Assembly: GCA_002431545.1 (NCBI GenBank)
Contig: DJFY01000058.1
Coordinates: 6,840 to 63,994 of the forward strand
Direction: 5' to 3'
Length of the DNA stretch: 57,155 bases
From: Cellvibrionales bacterium UBA5860
GTDB lineage: Bacteria; Pseudomonadota; Gammaproteobacteria; Pseudomonadales; Porticoccaceae
In this document: positions 1 through 9,890 of the stretch, one piece after another
How the letters are laid out: each line of letters starts with the position of its first letter
How positions within the stretch are numbered: position 1 is the stretch's first letter
Program-made: the position numbers and the translations under genes
Notes under the pieces: model-generated
The model's database searches: none
The model's input: only the letters and a program-made list of their open reading frames with translations
Told to the model about the DNA's origin: nothing

Positions 1-1175
1 TTGATCTGTCCGGCAGCGGTCGCCACCGCGAGATCGGCGATGGTGGTATCTTCGGTCTCGCCGGAGCGGTGCGAAATAACAGCGGTATAGCCCGCTTCCT
101 GGGCCATGCGAATCGCATCCAGGGTTTCACTCAATGTGCCAATCTGGTTGAATTTGATCAGAATGGAATTGGCGACCCCCTCGGCGATACCTTTTTCCAG
201 AATGCGGGTATTGGTGACAAAAAGGTCGTCGCCGACAAGCTGAACACGGTCTCCGATTTTTTTGGTCAGCGCGGCCCATCCCGCCCAGTCGCTCTCGTCC
301 ATCCCATCTTCGATGGACAGAATAGGATAACGCGTCGCCAAGTCGCGCAAATAGTCGGCAAAACCCTCGGCATCACAACGTTTGCCCTCGCCGCTTAGAT
401 AGTATTCCCCCGAGTCGTAAAATTCGGATGCGGCGCAATCGAGCGCCAGCATAATGTCCTCGCCGAGACGATAACCTGCTTTGTCGACCGCTTCTGCCAC
501 CACTTCGAGGGCGGCCTCGTTGGAGGGCAGATTGGGAGCGAAACCACCTTCGTCACCCACCGCGGTATTCAGCCCGCGCGCCACCAGCACACTTTTCAGC
601 GCGTGAAAAATCTCCGCACCCTGACGCAAGGCCTCGGCAAAGTCCCCCGCGCGCACCGGCTGGATCATAAACTCCTGAATATCGATATTGTTATCGGCGT
701 GCTCCCCACCGTTCAGAATATTCATCATTGGCACGGGCATAGTGTAGTGCAGCGGCGTGCCATTGAGTTCAGCTATGTGCTGGTACAGGGGCATTCCACG
801 CGATGCAGCCGCAGCCCGAGCAGCCGCCAGCGATACGGCCAGGATAGCGTTGGCGCCCAGCTTGGCCTTGTTTTCCGTGCCATCGGCTTCGATCATCAGG
901 TCGTCAAGCGCGCGCTGCTCAGCGGCATCTTTGCCCAGCAAGAGTTCGCGCAGAGTGGAGTTGATATTGCCCACCGCGGTCAGCACGCCCTTGCCCAGAT
1001 AGCGGCTTTGGTCGCCGTCGCGCAACTCGAGGGCCTCGCGCGAGCCCGTCGACGCGCCGGAAGGCGCACAGGCACTGCCCAGGGCACCATCGTCAAGTAT
1101 CACATCGGCATTGACTGTGGGATTACCTCGCGAATCGAGGACTTCATAGGCTCTGATATCACTGATTTTGCTCAT
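1..1175 (-). CDS. eno: Enolase (3' end beyond window)
   Basis: Enolase interconverts 2-phosphoglycerate and phosphoenolpyruvate in cytosolic glycolysis and is also a degradosome partner in many gammaproteobacteria. The reverse strand starts with ATG at 1175 (MSKISDIRAYEVLDSRGNPT) and stays open to the window edge, giving about 391 residues of the usual 430. The catalytic-lysine segment ANSILIKFNQIGTLSETL and the SHRSGETEDTTIADLAVAT loop are readable near the edge. Only the last roughly 40 residues are missing, so this is a window truncation and not a broken gene. It follows kdsA after 66 bases on the same strand, as in the pyrG-kdsA-eno block of Pseudomonas and relatives. Confidence 0.97.
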   Translation of the reverse strand, partial: MSKISDIRAYEVLDSRGNPTVNADVILDDGALGSACAPSGASTGSREALELRDGDQSRYLGKGVLTAVGNINSTLRELLLGKDAAEQRALDDLMIEADGTENKAKLGANAILAVSLAAARAAAASRGMPLYQHIAELNGTPLHYTMPVPMMNILNGGEHADNNIDIQEFMIQPVRAGDFAEALRQGAEIFHALKSVLVARGLNTAVGDEGGFAPNLPSNEAALEVVAEAVDKAGYRLGEDIMLALDCAASEFYDSGEYYLSGEGKRCDAEGFADYLRDLATRYPILSIEDGMDESDWAGWAALTKKIGDRVQLVGDDLFVTNTRILEKGIAEGVANSILIKFNQIGTLSETLDAIRMAQEAGYTAVISHRSGETEDTTIADLAVATAAGQI

Positions 1176-1241
1176 CGCTTTCCTCAAACCGGTATCGGCG
1201 TTCACCAATCTGGCCGAACCGGCCAGACGGGGCAATCCTGT

Positions 1242-2093
1242 CTATTGGGTATCCAGTACCGGCAACTGTTTGACAACTTCATCCAGCATTTTCATCTGCG
1301 ACAGAAAAGGTTCAAGCAGTGCCATCCGCAGAGCGCTGGGACCGTCACATTTCGCCTGTTCCGGCTCGGGATGCATTTCGACAAAGAGACCTGCGAGTCC
1401 GGTCGCAACGCCGGCCCGCGCAAGTTCGGTGATCTGTTCGCGCCGCCCTCCCGAAGCCGCGCCAGCGCTATCGCGGCATTGCAGAGCGTGGGTGACATCA
1501 AAAACGACGGGTAAATCGCCGCTGACTTTCTTCATGGTCCCGAAACCCAGCATGTCGACGACAAGGTTATCGTAACCGAAGACGCTGCCCCGCTCGCACA
1601 GCAACAGTTCCCGCTTGCCGCATTCGCGAAATTTCTCCACGACGTTGACGACCTGGGGCGGACTCATAAACTGGGGCTTTTTAATGTTCACCACCGCCGG
1701 AGTCGCCGCCATCGCTGCGACCAGGTCGGTCTGCCGCGCCAGAAAGGCCGGGATCTGAATAATGTCGCACACTTCGGCTGCCGGGGCCGCCTGTGCCGGC
1801 TCGTGGACGTCGGTCAGTACCGGGACGCCGAAGCGTGTTTTAACCTCCTCGAGAATCCGTAACCCCGCCTCGAGACCAGGCCCCCGGTAAGAGTGCACGG
1901 ACGAACGATTGGCCTTGTCGAAAGAAGCCTTGAATACATAGGGTACGCGCAAACGGCGGCAGACCTGCTGGCAGTGCTCGGCAACCTGGAGCGCAAGGTC
2001 GCGCGATTCCAGTACGTTGACGCCACCTATAAGAACCAAGGGCAAGTCGTTGCCCAGACGAACGCCGCTTTTGGCGAGAGTCACCGCAGTCAA
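1242..2093 (-). CDS. kdsA: 3-deoxy-D-manno-octulosonate 8-phosphate synthase
   Basis: KdsA condenses phosphoenolpyruvate with arabinose 5-phosphate to make KDO-8-phosphate, the first committed step of the lipopolysaccharide inner-core sugar. At 283 aa the length is normal. The active-site motif reads GGVNVLES; asparagine at this place marks the metal-independent class, whereas metal-dependent enzymes carry cysteine. FKASFDKANRSS, IQIPAFLARQTDL, NIKKPQFMSP and FDVTHALQCRD are all intact. The start is TTG at 2093, directly after the TAA of pyrG with no gap, so translation is probably coupled. The protein aligns with E. coli KdsA from its first residues, which supports this start. Confidence 0.96.
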   Translation of the reverse strand: MTAVTLAKSGVRLGNDLPLVLIGGVNVLESRDLALQVAEHCQQVCRRLRVPYVFKASFDKANRSSVHSYRGPGLEAGLRILEEVKTRFGVPVLTDVHEPAQAAPAAEVCDIIQIPAFLARQTDLVAAMAATPAVVNIKKPQFMSPPQVVNVVEKFRECGKRELLLCERGSVFGYDNLVVDMLGFGTMKKVSGDLPVVFDVTHALQCRDSAGAASGGRREQITELARAGVATGLAGLFVEMHPEPEQAKCDGPSALRMALLEPFLSQMKMLDEVVKQLPVLDTQ

Positions 2094-3719
2094 TTACTGG
2101 CTCCGCCGGCAATTTAGCGCCGCCTGTATAAATCCGGAAAACAGCGGGTGGCCCGCGCGCGGGGTCGAAGTGAACTCGGGATGAAACTGACACCCGAAAA
2201 ACCAGGGGTGGCTTGGCAGCGAGACTATCTCTACCAGCGTGTGATCGGCTGACCAGCCGTCGACCTTGAGCCCGGCTGCCTCAATCCGCTCGACATAGGC
2301 ATTATTGACTTCGTAGCGGTGGCGATGGCGCTCGAGAATGACGTCGGTGCCATAAATTTTAGCGGCCATGGAGCCAGGCACCAATTCACATTTTTGGGCG
2401 CCCAGCCGCATTGTGCCACCCAGGTCCGAATCCGCCGATCGCGTTTCGGTACTGCCCGTCTCATCGAGCCACTCGGTAATCAAACCGATGACAGGGTACG
2501 GAGTATCGGGATCGAATTCAGTGCTGTTGGCGTTTTCCAGGTGCACGACATGACGCGCGAATTCAATCATGGCCACCTGCATGCCCAGGCAAATACCCAG
2601 GTAGGGAATGTTATTTTCCCGAGCGTAGCGCACGGCGTTGATCTTGCCCTCCACGCCTCGCAAACCGAAGCCGCCGGGCACCAGAATACCCTGACAGTCC
2701 TCCAGGGGAGAAATGTCGTCGACCAGATCTTCAGAGTCTATGTAGCGCACGTTGACCTGGGCCAACTTGTGAATGCCCGCATGTTCCAACGCTTCGTTAA
2801 GAGATTTGTAGGCATCGAGCAGCTCGGTGTACTTACCCACCATGGCTATGGTGACCTCATCGACGCGCTTGCGCTGGTTTTCCACCACCAGATCCCACTG
2901 GCTGAGGTCAGCGGCCGGGCAGTCGATTTGAAACTTCTCGACCACCAGCTCATCCAGTTTCCAATCCCGCAGGTGACGCGGAATCATGTAAATGCTCTCG
3001 GCATCCATCAAAGGCACGACGGCGCGCTCTTCGACACTGGTGAACAGTGCGATCTTCTTTCTCGAGGCCCGGTCGATAGCGACTTCCGAGCGACATACCA
3101 GCACATCCGGCTGCAGACCAATGGAACGCAGCTCCTTGACCGAGTGCTGAGTGGGTTTGGTTTTAGTCTCGCCGGCCGTGGCGATATAGGGCACCAGAGT
3201 CAGATGAATCAACAGGGATTGCTTACTGCCCAGTTCGACTTTTAACTGGCGAATGGCCTCGAGGAAGGGCTGGGACTCGATGTCCCCGACCGTGCCCCCG
3301 ATTTCCACCAGCGTGATATCCGCGGCGTTGCCGCCACTCAGAATGCGATCCTTGATCTCGTCGGTGACATGGGGAATGACCTGCACGGTACGACCCAGGT
3401 AGTCGCCACGCCGCTCGCGTCTCAATATGGTTTCGTAGACCTGTCCAGTAGTGAAGTTATTGTCGCGGGTCATGCGACAATTGAGGAAGCGCTCGTAGTG
3501 GCCCAGGTCGAGATCGGTTTCGGCACCATCTTCGGTGACAAAGACCTCGCCGTGCTGGAAAGGGCTCATGGTACCGGGGTCGACATTCAGATAGGGGTCG
3601 AGCTTGAGCACGTTGATCTTCAGGCCTCGCGCTTCCAGCAGCGCGCCCAAAGATGCCGCGACTATCCCCTTACCGAGCGAAGACACTACCCCGCCAGTAA
3701 CAAAAATAAATCGCGCCAT
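2094..3719 (-). CDS. pyrG: CTP synthase
   Basis: CTP synthase aminates UTP to CTP using glutamine and ATP. The reading frame opens at 3788, but the family starts at MARFIFVTGGVVSSLGKG, so I place the start at ATG 3719, giving 541 aa. The N-terminal synthetase domain has the GKGI P-loop and the DPYLNVDPGTMSP metal/UTP motif; the C-terminal glutaminase domain has GICLGMQ with the nucleophilic cysteine and the FHPEF histidine-glutamate pair. It lies between tilS (162 bases upstream) and kdsA (abutting). No strong ribosome site is visible; an AGAGG lies rather far upstream. Confidence 0.97.
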   Translation of the reverse strand: MARFIFVTGGVVSSLGKGIVAASLGALLEARGLKINVLKLDPYLNVDPGTMSPFQHGEVFVTEDGAETDLDLGHYERFLNCRMTRDNNFTTGQVYETILRRERRGDYLGRTVQVIPHVTDEIKDRILSGGNAADITLVEIGGTVGDIESQPFLEAIRQLKVELGSKQSLLIHLTLVPYIATAGETKTKPTQHSVKELRSIGLQPDVLVCRSEVAIDRASRKKIALFTSVEERAVVPLMDAESIYMIPRHLRDWKLDELVVEKFQIDCPAADLSQWDLVVENQRKRVDEVTIAMVGKYTELLDAYKSLNEALEHAGIHKLAQVNVRYIDSEDLVDDISPLEDCQGILVPGGFGLRGVEGKINAVRYARENNIPYLGICLGMQVAMIEFARHVVHLENANSTEFDPDTPYPVIGLITEWLDETGSTETRSADSDLGGTMRLGAQKCELVPGSMAAKIYGTDVILERHRHRYEVNNAYVERIEAAGLKVDGWSADHTLVEIVSLPSHPWFFGCQFHPEFTSTPRAGHPLFSGFIQAALNCRRSQ

Positions 3720-3881
3720 ATTCGCCCGTGCCGTGCCTCTAGGATGTGTCGAATGCTTTGCCGTGCGACGGGCCGCGATAACTTGCATGGGCCTGTCCGG
3801 GATGGGAGGTCAGCGTACCAGAAAGGCGTTGAGGGCTCAATCAAACAAAGCCCCGAGTGGCGTGAAAACGGCGCCAAATAG

Positions 3882-5261
3882 TTACGCAACCATATCGGGC
3901 TTAACTGGCGAAGCGCTCTGGCTAAGATGCCAGTGCAGGCGAAATCCAGGCTCGCTTTCCCGCGCCTCAAAACCTCGATTGATCCACAGGTCACCCACAG
4001 CCGCCAGCTCGTCACCCGCGTAAACTAGCGGTACGCGCTCGCGCAGCCAGGGTTCGAGACCTGCTTCCTGAAACAGCTTTTTCAAGGGCGCGCTGGCGGA
4101 CCGGTTCGCCGGCCGACAACGTTCGCCACCGCGACGAAATCGTACGTGCAGGCCTCCTTCAAAACGAGCCGCCAGACCCGCCCCTTGCGCCTTGCTGGCA
4201 TACAACCGACCGCCATCGGGCAGTAGCAGCGACTGCGCCTCCGGCCAGGCCAGATCGACTGAAGCCAGATTTGCCATCGCACCCTCCCCACCCTTAACCG
4301 GCGGCAGCAAATACAGGCGCTGCCGATACCGGCGCCAGCTGCCCCCGGACCAGGCCACCTGGGGGTTGGCGTCACAGGCGGCACCGTACAGGCTTCGCTC
4401 GACCTCCGCTACGACTGCGGCGCTACAAGTCTTCAGCGCCTTGTCGCGCACCAGGTAATGTAAGACGTTGCCGCGACGCTCCGAATTCAATGCCAGCAGG
4501 CGAGTCATATCCACGCTCCAGCCGAGCCTTTCATCGCGCGGTAATAATTCGCTCAAGTCCGCCCTGGCCAGGGTATCAGAGAGATCAGCCGCCGTTCGAC
4601 ACCGATCAGCGGCAGTATTGATCCGCTCGACAAGATCCGGCCAGCGCTGGGTCAATACCGGCATCACCCGATGTCGCAGATAATTTCGGTCGTGCTGCAG
4701 CGAGACATTGCTTTCGTCCTCGACCCATTGCAGTCGGTAATGCAGAGCATAGTCTCGAAGTGCTTCCCGTTTGAGGCCCAATAACGGTCGCAGTAACCTG
4801 CCCGCCCCCAGAGGCCGACTCACCGGCATACCCGCCAGACCCCTGGCGCCGTGCCGCCGCATCAAGCGAAACAGGACAGTTTCAGCCTGATCATTGGCAT
4901 GGTGCGCCAGCAGCAGCAACTCACCCTTACGAAGGGTCTCGACGAACACCCGGTAACGGGCCTCGCGCGCCGCGGTCTCCAGGCTGCCGGACGTGCTTAC
5001 GGTGATTTTTCTGCTGATAAATGCCACCTGCAGATTGGCGCAAATTTCTGCGCAATGGGCCTGCCAGGAATCGGCTTGCGGCGAAAGCTGGTGGTTAATG
5101 TGCAGGGCCTGCAGGTGCCCCGGCTCCAGCCAGGAAGCCAGAGCGTGCAGCAGTACGTGAGAATCCAGGCCACCGCTGTAGGCGACGGTAACGCGAGATG
5201 CGCTGGCAAACCAGGACTTGAAAGAGGTCAGATGCTCCTGAACATCCGCCGTACTCGCCAT
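3882..5261 (-). CDS. tilS: tRNA(Ile)-lysidine synthase
   Basis: TilS attaches lysine to C34 of the CAU-anticodon tRNA-Ile, converting it to read AUA, and is normally essential. The PP-loop SGGLDSHVLLHAL sits near the N-terminus, and the HHANDQAETVLFRLMRRHGARGL segment typical of the catalytic domain follows; the C-terminal part carries the TilS substrate-binding extension (FRRGGERCRP, KKLFQEAGLEPWLRERVPLVY). The frame begins with two close ATGs, at 5267 and 5261. GGAG lies 8 bases before the second but only 2 before the first, so I choose 5261 (459 aa). It is 15-21 bases behind accA on the same strand. Confidence 0.95.
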   Translation of the reverse strand: MASTADVQEHLTSFKSWFASASRVTVAYSGGLDSHVLLHALASWLEPGHLQALHINHQLSPQADSWQAHCAEICANLQVAFISRKITVSTSGSLETAAREARYRVFVETLRKGELLLLAHHANDQAETVLFRLMRRHGARGLAGMPVSRPLGAGRLLRPLLGLKREALRDYALHYRLQWVEDESNVSLQHDRNYLRHRVMPVLTQRWPDLVERINTAADRCRTAADLSDTLARADLSELLPRDERLGWSVDMTRLLALNSERRGNVLHYLVRDKALKTCSAAVVAEVERSLYGAACDANPQVAWSGGSWRRYRQRLYLLPPVKGGEGAMANLASVDLAWPEAQSLLLPDGGRLYASKAQGAGLAARFEGGLHVRFRRGGERCRPANRSASAPLKKLFQEAGLEPWLRERVPLVYAGDELAAVGDLWINRGFEARESEPGFRLHWHLSQSASPVKPDMVA

Positions 5262-5282
5262 GACCATGACTCCATTGGCGTT

Positions 5283-6233
5283 CTATACGCTACCGTAGGA
5301 CATCAATCTCTGGAAGCGCTTTTCCAGCAACTCATCCAGCGGCTGGCTCTGCAGGCGATTGAGTTGGTCGACCAGGCGTTCGCGCAGCGTATTGGCCATC
5401 GCGTCGACGTCCCGATGCGCGCCGCCAAGGGGTTCGGGAATGGTCTCGTCGACGATACCGAGATCCTGCAGCACCGATGAGGTCACCCCCATAGCCTCTG
5501 CGGCCAGGTGAGCCTTCTCCGCTGTCTTCCAGATGATATTGGCGCAGCCTTCCGGCGAGATCACAAAGTAGGTAGAGTATTGCAACATGTTTAGCCAGTC
5601 ACCGACACCGATGGCGATCGCCCCGCCGGAACTGCCCTCGCCAATCACGGTAGCGATTACCGGTGTTTTCAAGCGGGACATGACGGCGAGATTGCGCGCA
5701 ATGGACTCACTGATACCGCGTTCCTCGGAGTCGATCCCAGGGTAGGCACCGGGTGTGTCGATCAGCGTCAAAACTGGCATATGGAAGCGCTCGGCCATTT
5801 CCATCAGCCGTAGCGCCTTGCGATAGCCTTCGGGCTTGGGCATGCCGAAATTGCGTTCGATTTTTTCGTTGACGCCGCGCCCTTTTTCCTCGGCAATCAC
5901 CATTACCGGCGTGCCATTAAGTCGCGCCATCCCACCGATAATTGCCTTGTCGTCGGCAAAATGCCGATCGCCGTGGAGTTCCTCGAAATCAGTGAAAACA
6001 CGCCCGATATAGTCGCGCGCGTAGGGACGCAGCGGATGCCGGGCAACCTGTACGATCTGCCAGGACGACAGGTTGGCATAGATACTTTGCGTCAGCTTGC
6101 GGGACTTTTCGCGCAGCTTGACCAGCTCTTCGGCAATGTTGAGCTTGTTGTCGTTGCCGACGTGCTGCAATTCCTCGATCTTTGCCTCGAGTTCGGCGAT
6201 GGGCTGTTCGAAGTCCAGGTAATCCAGATTCAT
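5283..6233 (-). CDS. accA: Acetyl-CoA carboxylase carboxyltransferase alpha subunit
   Basis: AccA and AccD form the carboxyltransferase that moves CO2 from carboxybiotin to acetyl-CoA, giving malonyl-CoA for fatty-acid synthesis in the cytosol. The 316 aa length is normal. It begins MNLDYLDFEQPIAELEAKIEEL and has the conserved ARDYIGRVFTDFEELHGDR, GRGVNEKIERNFGMPKPEGYRKAL, IDTPGAYPGIDSEERG and GEGSSGGAIAIGVGD segments of the crotonase-fold active site. The position between dnaE and tilS is the standard gammaproteobacterial arrangement. The accD subunit is not in the window. Confidence 0.97.
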   Translation of the reverse strand: MNLDYLDFEQPIAELEAKIEELQHVGNDNKLNIAEELVKLREKSRKLTQSIYANLSSWQIVQVARHPLRPYARDYIGRVFTDFEELHGDRHFADDKAIIGGMARLNGTPVMVIAEEKGRGVNEKIERNFGMPKPEGYRKALRLMEMAERFHMPVLTLIDTPGAYPGIDSEERGISESIARNLAVMSRLKTPVIATVIGEGSSGGAIAIGVGDWLNMLQYSTYFVISPEGCANIIWKTAEKAHLAAEAMGVTSSVLQDLGIVDETIPEPLGGAHRDVDAMANTLRERLVDQLNRLQSQPLDELLEKRFQRLMSYGSV

Positions 6234-6302
6234 ATGTTGCGAGTTCCGATGTTGCTTGTCTTAGATCCGCGATGCCGTTTTGCATCTGGATGCTATTTCG
6301 AA

Positions 6303-9300
6303 TTATTTGTACTCCATGTGCAGGGCTTCATCGCCGTAGTGCTCGCGCAGACTGTGCAGCAACTCGTCATCCGGAACGAGGCGCCAGTCTGCCGACAATT
6401 CGATGTCGCCCTCCGCGCCTGCGCAACCACAGCGAATCTTCAGTGGGCAGTTACCGCCGCGAAAAGGCCGTAGTATCTCATCTAATGAGTCGAGACCGTT
6501 AGTCCCTGTGCTACAGCCCTGGGCTCGTGATCGCCAGTCGATCCGCAGCCCTTTAAGTGCCACATCGCGTGCCTCGAGGAGGGTTTGCACGCTTTCGGCA
6601 CGCATTTTAAGGCCACCGGTGTATTCGTCCTCGCTGATTTCTCCCTGAACCACGACGACACTATTGCGCGTCAGTTTGTCCCTGCATTCGCCGTAGCGAT
6701 CGGCAAATACCGTGACATCGATACGTCCGCTGCGATCGTCCAGCGTTACGATGCCCATGGCGTCCCCCCTTCGGGTCTTTACCGCCCGCACACCGACCAC
6801 CAGCCCGGCTACGGTCTGCACTCGCTGTGCCGGTTTCAGCCCGGAAATTCGTGCGCCTGCCAAATGCGACAGCTCGTCCCTGTATTCATCGACGGGATGC
6901 CCGGTGAGATACAGACCTAGAGTGTCCTGCTCGTTCTGCAGGCGTTCGCGCAGGCTGAAGCGACGGACACCGTCAAAAGCATCGTAACCCAGACCCGGCG
7001 CAGCCTCGGCAACGCTGTCACCAAACAGATCACCAATGCCGGCAGAGACGTTTTGCGCCTGCTGCTCGGCGAGCTTCACCGCTTCGCTGAGAGCAAGCAA
7101 CATGGCGGGCCGCCCCAGATCCGGGTCTTTCGATGGCCCAATAGCGTCAAGCGCCCCCGACTTGATCAGCGCCTCGAGCGCCCGTTTATTGACCTTGCGC
7201 GAGTCAACGCGGGCACACAAGTCAAACAGATCGACAAAAGGCCCATCGGCTTTACGCGCAGCGATGATGTTCTCCACCGGACCTTCGCCCAGACCCTTGA
7301 CCGCGCCCAGGCCGTATATCACTTCCTGACGCTCCGACACCGAGAACGGATATTCGCCGACGTTGATATCCGGCGGCAACAGTGTCAGCCCCATGTCCCG
7401 GCACTCGTCGATAAGCGTGACGATTTTGTCGGTGTTTTGCATGTCCGCGGACAACACTGCGGCCATAAATGCCGCCGGATAATGGGCCTTCAACCAGGCT
7501 GTCTGATAAGCCAGTAACGCGTACGCCGCGGAATGGGACTTGTTAAAGCCGTAACCGGCAAATTTTTCCATCAAGTCAAAAATATTCTCCGCCAGGTCAC
7601 GATCCACACCCCTGGCAACTGCACCTTCGAGGAAAATTTCGCGCTGCTTGGCCATCTCCTCCGGCTTTTTTTTGCCCATCGCGCGACGCAGCAAATCGGC
7701 CCCGCCGAGGGTGTAGCCCCCCAGCACCTGGGCAATCTGCATCACCTGTTCCTGGTAGAGAATGATCCCGTAGGTGGATTCCAGCACCGGCACAAGATCT
7801 TCGTGCTGGTATTTCTCGTGCGGATAGGCAATCGGCGCCCTGCGGTGTTTGCGGTTGATAAAGTCATCGACCATACCGGACTGGAGCGGGCCGGGGCGAA
7901 ACAGGGCCACTAGCGCCACGATGTCCTCAAAACAGCTCGGCAACTGACGTTTGATCAGATCCTTGATGCCACGGGATTCGAGCTGGAAGACGGCGGTGGT
8001 TTCGGCTTTTTGCAATAGTGCGTAAGTCGTCTCGTCGTCGAGGGGGATGGCGGTAATGTCGACTTCGGGCTCCGCCGCACCGCGCCGCTGCTCGTTGATA
8101 CGCCGAACCGCCCAGTCGATGATCGTGAGTGTTCTCAGGCCAAGAAAATCAAACTTAACCAGACCCGCTTCTTCGACATCGTCCTTGTCGAACTGGGTGA
8201 CCAGACCTTCGCCGCTCTCATCGCAATAGAGGGGAGTAAAATCGGTCAGGCGGGTGGGCGCTATCACCACACCACCGGCATGCTTGCCCACGTTGCGCGT
8301 GATCCCCTCGAGCTGGATCGCCATCGCCCAGATCTCCTGGGCCTCCTCATCGGTATCGAGAAATTCCTGCAATAGCGGTTCCTGTTCGCGGGCCTTCTCG
8401 AGTGTCATGCCGATTTCGTGGGGAATCATCTTCGACAACTTGTCGGCCAGGCCATAGGATTTACCCTGAACCCGCGCTACATCCCGCACCACCGCCTTCG
8501 CCGCCATAGTGCCGAAGGTGATAATTTGCGACACCGCGTCTCGACCGTAACGCTCGGCAACGTAGGCAATCACCCGATCCCGGTTTTCCATGCAAAAATC
8601 GATATCGAAATCCGGCATGGAGACGCGTTCCGGGTTGAGGAAACGCTCAAAGAGCAGATCGTATTCCAGGGGATCGAGGTCGGTGATCTCCAGCGCGTAG
8701 GCAACCAGAGAGCCCGCTCCCGAGCCACGACCAGGGCCCACTGGAATGTCGTTCTCGCGCGCCCAGCGAATAAAATCCATGACAATAAGGAAGTATCCGG
8801 GGAAGCCCATCTGGTTGATGATGTCGAGCTCGCGCTCAAGGCGGGCCACATAATCTTCCCGCCGGTGTTGCGCGGCGATACCACGGGTCGCAAAGCGTTT
8901 TTCCAGACCTTCACGCGCCGAATTGCGAAAAAAGTCCTCAGTGCTTTGGCCTTCGGGCACCGGGTAAGCGGGTAATTGTGGCGCTCCGAGATGCAGATCC
9001 AGCGTGCAGCGGCGGGCGATCTCGACACTGTTCACCAGTGCTTCAGGAAGATCTGCAAAGCGCTTCGCCATGTCTTCGGGCGAACGCAAATATTGCTGTT
9101 CGGTATAGCGACGCTCCCGACGCGGGTCGTTCAGCGTGCGGCCCTCGTGAATGCAAGCCCGGGTTTCATGTGCCTCGAACTGGTCCGCGGCCAGAAAACG
9201 CACATCGTTGGTGGCGGCGACCGGGCAATTGTGTGTACCGGCAAGAGCTACCGCAGCGTGCAGAAAATCCTCTTCGCCGGCCCGGCCGGTACGCGATATC

Positions 9301-9890
9301 TCGAGATAAAAACAGTCGGGGAAAGTTTCCATCCACCCCCTCAGAAGTTCTTCTGCCTGCTCGCTACGCCCGGCCTGCATGGCCCCGCCAATATCGCTAC
9401 GAAACCCGGCCAGGGCGATCAACCCGCCGGCGTGAGTATCGAGCCATTCCCGCTGTACGATTGGCCGCCCGGCGCCCTGACCTTCCTGGTAACTGCGCGA
9501 AATCAACTGAGTCAGGTTCTGGTAGCCTTCCTGGTTTCGAACCAGCAAGGTCAGCAATCCAGTCGGCCGATCGGGCCATCCAGTATCGATCTCTATATCG
9601 CAACCGCAGATGGGTTTGATCCCCGCCGCCAGGGCGGCCTTGTAGAACTTGACCAGGGCGAAGACATTATTCAGGTCGGTAATCGCCACCGCCGGCATGC
9701 CCAATTCCCGCACGCGCTGCACCAACTGACCGACGCCAACCGTGCCGTCAACCAGGGAGTACTCACTGTGTAGGTGCAAATGCACGAAACCCGGTGGATT
9801 CGATTCCAGTGCAGCTGCGGCGTCACCTGCGGCATTGCCCTGTTCGACGGGGTTTTCGGAAGCAATTTCGTCTGTTTCGCTTGACGCCAT
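6303..9890 (-). CDS. dnaE: DNA polymerase III alpha subunit
   Basis: This is the replicative polymerase catalytic subunit. The PHP domain begins with FVHLHLHSEYSLVDGT, the palm carries MPDFDIDFCMENRD with its paired aspartates and later VKFDFLGLRTL, and an OB-fold segment (VAGLVVGVRAVKTRRGDAMG) lies near the C-terminus. At 1195 aa it is slightly longer than the E. coli enzyme. About 33 residues rich in Glu, Ala and Ser precede the usual start of homology, with no internal Met before it, and the ATG at 9890 has AGGT some 12 bases ahead; this extension is probably real. It leads dnaE-accA-tilS-pyrG-kdsA-eno. The rnhB and lpx genes that usually precede dnaE are absent. Confidence 0.97.
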   Translation of the reverse strand: MASSETDEIASENPVEQGNAAGDAAAALESNPPGFVHLHLHSEYSLVDGTVGVGQLVQRVRELGMPAVAITDLNNVFALVKFYKAALAAGIKPICGCDIEIDTGWPDRPTGLLTLLVRNQEGYQNLTQLISRSYQEGQGAGRPIVQREWLDTHAGGLIALAGFRSDIGGAMQAGRSEQAEELLRGWMETFPDCFYLEISRTGRAGEEDFLHAAVALAGTHNCPVAATNDVRFLAADQFEAHETRACIHEGRTLNDPRRERRYTEQQYLRSPEDMAKRFADLPEALVNSVEIARRCTLDLHLGAPQLPAYPVPEGQSTEDFFRNSAREGLEKRFATRGIAAQHRREDYVARLERELDIINQMGFPGYFLIVMDFIRWARENDIPVGPGRGSGAGSLVAYALEITDLDPLEYDLLFERFLNPERVSMPDFDIDFCMENRDRVIAYVAERYGRDAVSQIITFGTMAAKAVVRDVARVQGKSYGLADKLSKMIPHEIGMTLEKAREQEPLLQEFLDTDEEAQEIWAMAIQLEGITRNVGKHAGGVVIAPTRLTDFTPLYCDESGEGLVTQFDKDDVEEAGLVKFDFLGLRTLTIIDWAVRRINEQRRGAAEPEVDITAIPLDDETTYALLQKAETTAVFQLESRGIKDLIKRQLPSCFEDIVALVALFRPGPLQSGMVDDFINRKHRRAPIAYPHEKYQHEDLVPVLESTYGIILYQEQVMQIAQVLGGYTLGGADLLRRAMGKKKPEEMAKQREIFLEGAVARGVDRDLAENIFDLMEKFAGYGFNKSHSAAYALLAYQTAWLKAHYPAAFMAAVLSADMQNTDKIVTLIDECRDMGLTLLPPDINVGEYPFSVSERQEVIYGLGAVKGLGEGPVENIIAARKADGPFVDLFDLCARVDSRKVNKRALEALIKSGALDAIGPSKDPDLGRPAMLLALSEAVKLAEQQAQNVSAGIGDLFGDSVAEAAPGLGYDAFDGVRRFSLRERLQNEQDTLGLYLTGHPVDEYRDELSHLAGARISGLKPAQRVQTVAGLVVGVRAVKTRRGDAMGIVTLDDRSGRIDVTVFADRYGECRDKLTRNSVVVVQGEISEDEYTGGLKMRAESVQTLLEARDVALKGLRIDWRSRAQGCSTGTNGLDSLDEILRPFRGGNCPLKIRCGCAGAEGDIELSADWRLVPDDELLHSLREHYGDEALHMEYK

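Noticed and set aside
603..1514. 303 aa forward frame opposite eno and kdsA
   Set aside because: It is antisense to two certain genes; high-GC DNA produces long open antisense frames. No recognisable domain.
2319..3245. 308 aa forward frame opposite pyrG
   Set aside because: Mirror frame of a conserved gene, rich in His, Gln and Arg, with no ribosome site.
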